Assembly: GCA_902767775.1 (NCBI GenBank)
Contig: CACXIP010000001.1
Location: forward strand, 124,001 to 188,000
Origin: an uncultured Prevotellaceae bacterium
GTDB lineage: Bacteria; Bacteroidota; Bacteroidia; Bacteroidales; Bacteroidaceae
Direction: 5' to 3'
Length of the DNA: 64,000 nucleotides
Position 1 is the first letter of the stretch. Each line of letters opens with the position of its first letter. The position numbers were made by a program, and so were the translations under genes. The notes below the pieces were generated by a model. The model worked only from the letters and a program-made list of their open reading frames with translations, had not been told where the DNA came from and ran no database searches. Of the stretch, positions 48,867-55,289 are shown in pieces.

Positions 48867-48903
48867 GATGGGGCAAATTGATGATAAGGATTGTTGTCGG
48901 TCC

Positions 48904-49785
48904 TCATTCATCACCTCTTATCCATACTTTGGTGGATTTTGTGACGGGACGGACAGAAAAACCATTGCACCGACTGTTGTTGTTGCTCCAGTGTGCATAA
49001 CCATCGTAGAAAGAGAGAACGAAACACATGCCGTTGTAGCGGGAACCTTGTGTGCCTGCAATATAATAACCATGAGAACCATAGTTGATTAGGTCGTTAC
49101 TATCATAGTATCCTGCGGCGGGCAGGAAAATGCTGTTGCCGTTGGGTCCGGTGAACTTGCCACCCATAACGCCATTGAGTGTGGTCCACTCGTAAGAGCA
49201 TACATGGTGGAGTTCGTACAACTGCTCAAGGGTTGGTATCTGCCAGTCCTTTCCCCATGTCGTATTCGCTACGTCATATTCTGTCCCACTGATGCTCTGG
49301 CCGAGGTAACGGCAAGAGTCGGCTGAGCCATTGCAGTGAATGTAGGTGCTCCAGTCATATTGTTCATCCTCCTCTGTCACCCCCCAGGCATAGTAGTCGC
49401 CAATGCTTTCTGGTTTGGTGGCGCCCACGTTGCAGGAAGCCCATATCGACCTCGATGGCAACCCAAGGTCGATGGCTTCCACACCATCTGGGGTGGATAT
49501 GGGGGTATCTTTTTCAAATAATTCAACACTGGTATTTATTGTATGTACCAACTGGGTGCCGCATCTAAGGCAGAATCTCGACCCAAGTTGGTGGTCTACA
49601 GTGTTGCATTGGGGGCACACCTTAAGCGCCAGAGGGGCACCACAGTGAAAGCAAAACCTCGCGTTGGGATTGTGGTTGGTTGCTTTGCACTTGGGACACT
49701 GTATGGCTAACAGTGAGGCACCGCAGTGAAGGCAGAACTTGGCCTCTGGTTGGTGGTCTGTGGCATTGCAGTTTGGACATTTCAT
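48904..49785 (-). CDS. Triple zinc-ribbon protein with FISUMP domain
   Basis: 293 residues from ATG 49785 (MKCPNC), matching the paralogue upstream. Three zinc ribbons CxxC-x11-CxxC occupy about 3-72 (for example CPNCNATDHQPEAKFCLHC). After a linker, residues ~100-285 form a Fib_succ_major (FISUMP) domain: EAIDLGLPSRSIWASCNVGA, DYYAWG, WQIPTLEQLYEL, FLPAAGYYDSN and the closing NGFSVRPV. The domain is usually extracytoplasmic, yet this protein has no signal peptide and starts with zinc ribbons, so it is probably cytoplasmic. Its start lies 36 bases downstream of the stop of the paralogue at 49821-50852. Confidence 0.82.
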   Translation of the reverse strand: MKCPNCNATDHQPEAKFCLHCGASLLAIQCPKCKATNHNPNARFCFHCGAPLALKVCPQCNTVDHQLGSRFCLRCGTQLVHTINTSVELFEKDTPISTPDGVEAIDLGLPSRSIWASCNVGATKPESIGDYYAWGVTEEDEQYDWSTYIHCNGSADSCRYLGQSISGTEYDVANTTWGKDWQIPTLEQLYELHHVCSYEWTTLNGVMGGKFTGPNGNSIFLPAAGYYDSNDLINYGSHGYYIAGTQGSRYNGMCFVLSFYDGYAHWSNNNSRCNGFSVRPVTKSTKVWIRGDE

Positions 49786-49820
49786 TGTCGTGTGCTTTAA
49801 AGAATGTGTAGAATCAACAA

Positions 49821-50852
49821 TTACAGAGCAAGTCGGAAGCCAGTATGGCATTCTTTATCTGTAGGGTCTGCATTACCGCGGTATGCGACACGGCAGTTCT
49901 CAGCTTTGTTGTACCAGGCACCACCACGTTTAATGCGGTACAAGCCTGTCTCAGGTCCCGTTGGGTTGGTTTGGAAAGAGGGGCAGTACTTGCCATACCA
50001 GTCACTGCACCACTCCCATACATTGCCGGACATATCGAACAGTCCCAACTCATTTGGTGTTTTCTTTCCTACAAGATGGGTTCTGCAATGATTCTCTTCC
50101 AATTTGTCCTCATCCCACTCATCTTCATCCAACCATCCGTCACCACTGTTTTCATAAAACCAAGCAACCTCATCAAGGTCATCAGCTCCACTATATATGA
50201 AGTTTTCGGTCTCTTTCCCGCCACGGGCTGCGAACTCCCATTCCGCCTCTGTGGGTAGACGGAAATTCATTCCGGTTAGTTCATTGAGCTTTCGGATGAA
50301 CTCTTGACAGTCATCCCAACTGACATTCTCTACTGGCTGGTCATTTCTTTCGAAAAAAGAAGGGTTGCTGCCCATTACTTCTTTCCATTCCTTTTGAGTT
50401 ACCTGATAGCGGCCTATGGAGAAGGTGGAGAGTGTTACTTGATGAACCGGCATTTCATCATCCTCACAATCGTCCTTTTGTTCCAAGGTGGCTCCCATGA
50501 AAAAGGTGCCGCCCTTCACTTCAACCATATTGTCAATAAGTTGATTGATAACTGGTGATAATTGTGCGGACATGGATACAGGTTCATCACTTGGAATTTC
50601 CACTTTGTTTTTGTTCAGTGAGGCGCCGCAATGGCAGCAGTACATGGCCTCTGGCAAATTGTCGGTGGAGTGACAGGTCGGGCATTCCTCAAAAGGAAGG
50701 GGCGCACCACAGTGAAAACAGAATTTTGCTTCAGGTTGATGGTCGGTGGAGTGGCAGATGGGACATTCCCTTCCTGTCAGTGAAGCACCGCAGTGACAGC
50801 AAAAAATGGCCTCAGACTGGTGGTCTGTGGATTGGCAGTTCGGACACTTCAT
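49821..50852 (-). CDS. Triple zinc-ribbon protein with SUMF1-type domain
   Basis: 343 residues. Three CxxC-x11-CxxC ribbons (about 3-78) nearly identical in layout to those of the protein at 48904-49785. Residues ~110-340 are a formylglycine-generating-enzyme-like (SUMF1) domain: MVEVKGGTFFMG, YQVTQKEWKEVMGSNPSFF, PVENVSWDDCQEF, RLPTEAEWEFAARGG, GLFDMSGNVWEWCSDWY and a C-terminal GFRLAL. In the active-site segment GGAWYNKAENCRV the first catalytic Cys of true FGE is replaced by Asn, so it is unlikely to make formylglycine; ligand or protein binding is more likely. No signal peptide. Confidence 0.85.
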   Translation of the reverse strand: MKCPNCQSTDHQSEAIFCCHCGASLTGRECPICHSTDHQPEAKFCFHCGAPLPFEECPTCHSTDNLPEAMYCCHCGASLNKNKVEIPSDEPVSMSAQLSPVINQLIDNMVEVKGGTFFMGATLEQKDDCEDDEMPVHQVTLSTFSIGRYQVTQKEWKEVMGSNPSFFERNDQPVENVSWDDCQEFIRKLNELTGMNFRLPTEAEWEFAARGGKETENFIYSGADDLDEVAWFYENSGDGWLDEDEWDEDKLEENHCRTHLVGKKTPNELGLFDMSGNVWEWCSDWYGKYCPSFQTNPTGPETGLYRIKRGGAWYNKAENCRVAYRGNADPTDKECHTGFRLAL

Positions 50853-50893
50853 TATTTTCTCGTTTCTTGTCGCTTATCAGAGGGAATTTTTTG

Positions 50894-51190
50894 TTACTCT
50901 TTCACAATCCTGAATCCCAGTTTCATAATCAGTTTCAGTGTCTGTTGCGATGTGTTGCGGTCATAGAGTTTTTCACTTTCAGGCAATTCCTCATAGGGAA
51001 TGAGGCAAGGATGTTTCAGCTGCTGGTCATCTCTCTCCTCACCATAGGTCCAACCTTGTTCCATCCTTGTTTGCGACCATACCTCATGGACGTTTTTGGC
51101 GAGTTGTTCAGCAAGTTCGGCAAGGTCTTCAGGCAGTATGATGTCCGATGTGTCGATGGGTTTCGGCGTGTACTTGTTTTCCTTTTTCAT
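50894..51190 (-). CDS. RyR-domain protein
   Basis: 98 residues that consist almost wholly of one RyR domain, named from ryanodine receptors: YTPKPIDTSDIILPEDL at the start, NVHEVWSQTRMEQGWTYG and RDDQQLKHPCLIPYEELP in the middle, YDRNTSQQTLKLIMKLGFRI at the end. Bacterial RyR domains occur alone or joined to signalling and conflict-system proteins; their ligand is not established. It is encoded 41 bases upstream of the zinc-ribbon pair on the same strand, and a decayed second RyR copy lies upstream of it. Confidence 0.88.
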   Translation of the reverse strand: MKKENKYTPKPIDTSDIILPEDLAELAEQLAKNVHEVWSQTRMEQGWTYGEERDDQQLKHPCLIPYEELPESEKLYDRNTSQQTLKLIMKLGFRIVKE

Positions 51191-51268
51191 TTTTCAATAA
51201 TTGGTTAGGTACTATAAGAGAGAGAATGAAATGTGATAATATATCAAAAAAAGATGATTTTTTGCATT

Positions 51269-51390
51269 TTATTTCTTGCGGACGATGTCCCATCCCAGTT
51301 TCTTGACCAGTCTGATGGTGTGAATGGCCATCTCACGGTCAGTTGAAGTTATGCCCCAGGACGGTCTTCCCACTCTCATTCTGCGAAACA
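51269..51390 (-). pseudogene. C-terminal remnant of a second RyR domain
   Basis: On the minus strand this frame ends STDREMAIHTIRLVKKLGWD then IVRKK and a stop at 51269. It aligns with the last third of the RyR domain in the intact gene (YDRNTSQQTLKLIMKLGFRI). The N-terminal two thirds are missing and no promoter is seen. An ATG at 51377-51379 would give only 36 residues. Confidence 0.65.
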
Positions 51391-51399
51391 AATGTCGTT

Positions 51400-51708
51400 T
51401 TATCTCATTACCTTTTTTGCTCCGTCTGGAGTCAGTACAATGCGAAGGCCGCGATAGTTGTCAGGCAAGGGAAGTCCGCCTAAATCCTGTGGGTTGGCCC
51501 ACTTACGCAGCACCTTCACGTCCGAACCGTTAATCGAACCTTGCAATGTCAGATTGTTCTCGTATTTCAGGTCGTTGGTGTCAAACAAGTGTTGCAACTC
51601 CCCTGGTGCATAAACCCATACCGTTCTTTCTGCCGACAAGCGGATAGGCGTTGCCAGAAACATGAAAGACAGAATAAATAATGCAATATGCTTACCCATG
51701 GCATCCAT
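51400..51708 (-). CDS. Short exported protein, possible truncated BspA-like leucine-rich protein
   Basis: 102 residues: signal peptide (to IRLSA), then VWVYAPGELQHLF, NLTLQGSINGSDVKVLRKWA and a short tail ending KKVMR. The middle resembles the N-terminal cap of Bacteroidota BspA-type leucine-rich-repeat proteins ('LTLxGxINGxDxxxLRxxA'), but no leucine-rich repeats follow. It therefore looks like the first part of such a protein, cut short. It overlaps the stop of the upstream small membrane-protein gene (51708-51710), and may be translated with it. Confidence 0.5.
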   Translation of the reverse strand: MDAMGKHIALFILSFMFLATPIRLSAERTVWVYAPGELQHLFDTNDLKYENNLTLQGSINGSDVKVLRKWANPQDLGGLPLPDNYRGLRIVLTPDGAKKVMR

Positions 51709-51971
51709 TAATCAAACAGCTTCTGCCAAATCCATAATATGGAGACGGCACCGATGACGCAGAAAACGAAATTGGTGAGATAGCCCTTGCCGAACAATTC
51801 GATATTAAGCAGATGACTGATGAAAGTACCGACATAACTGCCTATGATGCCAATGAAAAGATTCATACAGCATCCTTTGCCTTCACCGCTCATGATACGG
51901 TTGGCGATATAGCCGATGAGAATTCCCGTAAGTATCGGCCATGTTGTAAAATCTGCAATGTGGTCAAACAT
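51708..51971 (-). CDS. GlsB/YeaQ/YmgE family small membrane protein
   Basis: 87 residues with three hydrophobic helices. ILIGYIANRIMSGEGKGCCM and IGIIGSYVGTFI correspond to the family's Gly-rich 'GxIAGxLAxxIMxGxxxG' and 'GIxGAxxGG' blocks (transglycosylase-associated protein family). Members are inner-membrane proteins linked to general or envelope stress. It lies 63 bases downstream of the signalling operon on the same strand. Confidence 0.85.
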   Translation of the reverse strand: MFDHIADFTTWPILTGILIGYIANRIMSGEGKGCCMNLFIGIIGSYVGTFISHLLNIELFGKGYLTNFVFCVIGAVSILWIWQKLFD

Positions 51972-52034
51972 GGATAGTTCGTTTTGTAGTGTCTGTTGTC
52001 AAATTAGTGATGTGATATGAATACAAGGCTTTTG

Positions 52035-54470
52035 TCAGAACTGGTAGGAGAGTGATGCCATCAATGTCCTTCCTCTCTGGTACTTAGGAGCATATTGTGG
52101 ATTGGGTCCGCAGATATAATGGTCTGTATTGAAAATGTTTTCGCAGTCGAGCGAGAGTTGCAGTCTCTGCTTGTAGCGATATCGAATGCCGAGGTCGAAG
52201 AGCCATTTCCCATCCACATAGAAGTCTAAATCTTTAGACTCGCTGTAATTAAGTTTTTTCCCAGTATGCGCTGCATGACCATATATCTTAAGGTCGTGGT
52301 CATTTCCGTTCAAAATCAAAAAACTCCCATGTAAATTGAACGTGAAATGAGGTACATTGCAGACTTTTTTCTCGGATGAGTTGTAATAAAAACCATCAGA
52401 GCTGATGTCATGGCAGTAATAGAGAGAGAAGCTGGCGGAAAGCCGCTTGTATGCATAACTGGCAGTGCCTTCGATACCAGCGTTGGTGAGTCGTCCTGAG
52501 TTGAGGTCATAATCCCAGTCTCTTTCCAACCAGAACAACAAATTGTCATATTTATTATAAAAAAGGTTGACCTCATAATTGATATGCGCAGGGGGAATTT
52601 TGCCCATAGCTGTAAGTTGCACTGCTGAGAGATGCTGAGGATCCGTACTGGAAAAATCAGTCTTTGTTATGTAGCGATAGAAAAAAGACAAGTCAGCATA
52701 AGCCTCTGAATATGTAAGTTTGAGGCTGAAACGATCATTGGGGACATACATCAAGGCCAATCGTGGTGAGAATGTCTTGACGACATCTTCTTTCTGACGA
52801 TATTTGAGGTCGTAACGGATACCCGCGTTTAGAATGAGTTTTTGGAGGAGGTAGTGTTTGTCTTGAATAAAGAATGAAAGACTGCTCTCCTTGCCAGCGC
52901 TGACAATCTCATCGTAATCGAGCATGCCGCTTTCAATGGTTTTACCCTCTTCACCCCGCAAAGACATAACAGACTGGAGAGAATAATGCTCATATTGACC
53001 GCCTGCCAAGACGTTTCCTTTCATGTTGCCGAGATTGTAGGAGGTTGAGGCTTTGAAATATCCGCCCATCGTATTCTCTCTGTAATGGTTGGTGAAGAAA
53101 GAGCCCTTTGAAATATGTTCCTCCAACACAATATTGCCATCCTCGTCTATAGCGATTCCAGTTTCTTCGTCTCTGGCGGGAGATAGATAGATGACAGAAT
53201 CAATCTCCGGTTCATAGTTGGTGAGTCTATACCAATCGCTATAAAGCGATGCGTTCAGGTTAATTTTCTTGAACTGCTTGGTATAACCGATTTCTGCATG
53301 TGTTGATTCTGTTCCGTAACCAGGCTTTATACCAAAGATGGGACGATACCTTTCATAGGAATATCCTCCTCTTGAATTGGTACATTGCAAGATTTTCTTG
53401 AAATTCTTTTTGCTGAAATACAGGTCGAACCCCCTGAACTTAAATGACAGACCGACATCATATGCCGGCGCATCCTTGTAGCCATCGACATAAATGATGT
53501 CTGGATCATAATACGTGCTCTTATAGTATGCGTACTCTTCTTTTATGGAATGAAATTTTTGAAGATAGGCTTCCCCATCGGAAAAATGGCGCTTTTGGCC
53601 GTCGGACTTGTATATGGAAGCCCAGGCAAAAATGTCTGCATCCATGAACTGCGTACCCATAGTGACGTCTGCTTTGTGGGTGTTGTAGCTGGCGTAACCA
53701 TATTTTGCCTTCACTCCGTCGACTGTTTTACCGCTCTTGGTGATGATGTTCACCACTGCCGACAAAGCAACATTTCCATATAGTGAGGAAGCGGGTCCTC
53801 GAAGCACCTCGATATGGTCTATCTTCTCAGTACTGACAGCGTAATTAATGACTCCGCTGTTGTTGAAACGGTTGTTCAGACGATGTCCGTTTTCCATAAT
53901 CAAAATATGCTCCTGATCATTGGAGAATGCACTGTGCATCGACAAATTCTCTCCTGCTACCAATGCACCAATTTCTGTTATGCCTGGGACGTATGCGGCA
54001 AGTATTTGTCCCAGGTGCTTGTTGTAGCCCAGTTCTTCTATCATCTCTGCTGTGATGATGGTAATGGGAGCAGGAGCCTCGTTGATGGTCTCACTTTGGC
54101 TGGAAGCAGTTGTAATGGTGGTGGTGATGCCTTCCTTGAGCTGTGTAATCAAGTCTTGAAAACGGGCTGGATCATCAGCTGAGTTGTAGTAGTTGTTGAG
54201 TTTCACCAGACGTTCTGCATAAAAACGGGCTTCATCTTCCTTATCCTCATGCAGATAGCAAAGTGACAAAAGACGATAGGCACTCTGTTCGAGAAGACCG
54301 TCGAAATTTTCCAGATTGGACTGCAACAGCTGAATGGCTTGGTCAATACGTCCAATTTCGTATTCACTCTCTGCCTGATTGTAGATTTGCCGGGAGGTGC
54401 TTTCTTGTGCATGGACGCAAAGAGACCATAGGCAGAGTCCAAAGACGAGGAACAGGTGCAACTTTTTCAT
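52035..54470 (-). CDS. TonB-dependent receptor with N-terminal TPR-like region
   Basis: 811 residues. Signal peptide (to VHAQ), then a helical TPR-like region of about 85 residues (IYNQAESEYEIGRIDQAIQL, YRLLSLCYLHEDKEDEARFY). A plug domain follows (about 130-250: APITIITAEMIEELGY, HILIMENGHRLNN, IEVLRGPASSLYGNVALSAV), then a barrel ending MASLSYQF with terminal Phe. Most SusC-like receptors have a carboxypeptidase-regulatory domain where this one has TPR-like repeats. It is the last gene of the signalling operon and overlaps the histidine kinase gene by four bases (ATGA), so it may be a sensor or output of that pathway. Confidence 0.88.
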   Translation of the reverse strand: MKKLHLFLVFGLCLWSLCVHAQESTSRQIYNQAESEYEIGRIDQAIQLLQSNLENFDGLLEQSAYRLLSLCYLHEDKEDEARFYAERLVKLNNYYNSADDPARFQDLITQLKEGITTTITTASSQSETINEAPAPITIITAEMIEELGYNKHLGQILAAYVPGITEIGALVAGENLSMHSAFSNDQEHILIMENGHRLNNRFNNSGVINYAVSTEKIDHIEVLRGPASSLYGNVALSAVVNIITKSGKTVDGVKAKYGYASYNTHKADVTMGTQFMDADIFAWASIYKSDGQKRHFSDGEAYLQKFHSIKEEYAYYKSTYYDPDIIYVDGYKDAPAYDVGLSFKFRGFDLYFSKKNFKKILQCTNSRGGYSYERYRPIFGIKPGYGTESTHAEIGYTKQFKKINLNASLYSDWYRLTNYEPEIDSVIYLSPARDEETGIAIDEDGNIVLEEHISKGSFFTNHYRENTMGGYFKASTSYNLGNMKGNVLAGGQYEHYSLQSVMSLRGEEGKTIESGMLDYDEIVSAGKESSLSFFIQDKHYLLQKLILNAGIRYDLKYRQKEDVVKTFSPRLALMYVPNDRFSLKLTYSEAYADLSFFYRYITKTDFSSTDPQHLSAVQLTAMGKIPPAHINYEVNLFYNKYDNLLFWLERDWDYDLNSGRLTNAGIEGTASYAYKRLSASFSLYYCHDISSDGFYYNSSEKKVCNVPHFTFNLHGSFLILNGNDHDLKIYGHAAHTGKKLNYSESKDLDFYVDGKWLFDLGIRYRYKQRLQLSLDCENIFNTDHYICGPNPQYAPKYQRGRTLMASLSYQF

Positions 54471-55285
54471 TTCCTGATGGGTATGGTGAATGTAAAGGTT
54501 GTGCCTTTGCCTTCGGTGGATTCAAAGGACACTTTTCCTCCATGCTTCTTCTCGATGATGTCGCGCACAATGCCCAAACCAAGTCCTGTTCCATGTCCGA
54601 TGGGCTTGGTGGTAAAGAAATTCTCAAAGAGTCGCTGTTTGACTTCCTCTGTCATTCCCTCGCCGTTGTCGGTGATGCTGATGAAGAGGTTGGAACCCTC
54701 TGTCCTCACAGTGACAGACACTTCGGGGTGATAGACTTCTCCTTCCGACTGTTTCTTTTTCCATACGGCATAGCAGGCATTATTCATAACATTGAGCACA
54801 GCACGGCTAAGGTCTTGTGAAATGACTTTCATCTGGGGTATTCCTTCCTCATAATGCTCATGGATGCTGATGTTGAAGCCTTTGCAGTTGGCACGCATGG
54901 CATGATAGGACAGCCACACATACTCTTTTACAATTTGGCAAACATCAGCAGGCAGAAACTCATTCTCCTTGCCTCTTGACACCATCAGAATGCTTTGGAT
55001 AATGCTGACGGCACGTTCGCCATGCTCCATAATCTTGGCCATATTCTCCCTTAGGTCTGCCATGATGTCCTCAGCATCCTCTCTGTCTTCTTCCGACAAC
55101 TTGTCCTTGTTCTCATCCACGATGTCGGCCAGTTCGTCCAGCAGTTTGTCCGACATCTTGCTGAAATTGATTACGAAGTTCAGTGGATTTTGTATCTCAT
55201 GGGCAATGCCTGCGCTGAGCGTGCCCAGAGAAGCCAATTTTTCCTGCTGTTTGAGCTGTTGCTTAAGTTGTTCTATCTGTTCCAT
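54467..55285 (-). CDS. Soluble histidine kinase
   Basis: 272 residues, no transmembrane segment. A short coiled-coil (1-20) leads to the H-box LSAGIAHEIQNPLNFVINF with phosphoacceptor His29. The ATPase domain (about 140-270) has the N-box NACYAVWKKK, G1 DNGEGM, F-box FFTTKPIG and G2 GTGLGLGI. Without a sensor domain it probably receives its signal from a partner. It is four bases downstream of the large sensor protein, whose kinase region resembles it closely but lacks the histidine, so the two may act together. Confidence 0.92.
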   Translation of the reverse strand: MEQIEQLKQQLKQQEKLASLGTLSAGIAHEIQNPLNFVINFSKMSDKLLDELADIVDENKDKLSEEDREDAEDIMADLRENMAKIMEHGERAVSIIQSILMVSRGKENEFLPADVCQIVKEYVWLSYHAMRANCKGFNISIHEHYEEGIPQMKVISQDLSRAVLNVMNNACYAVWKKKQSEGEVYHPEVSVTVRTEGSNLFISITDNGEGMTEEVKQRLFENFFTTKPIGHGTGLGLGIVRDIIEKKHGGKVSFESTEGKGTTFTFTIPIRK

Positions 55286-55289
55286 AATG

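Noticed and set aside
48904-50852. Target proteins of a diversity-generating retroelement (C-type-lectin-fold ends)
   Set aside because: No reverse transcriptase, template repeat or accessory gene lies nearby, and the two 3' ends are not near-copies with adenine-directed changes.
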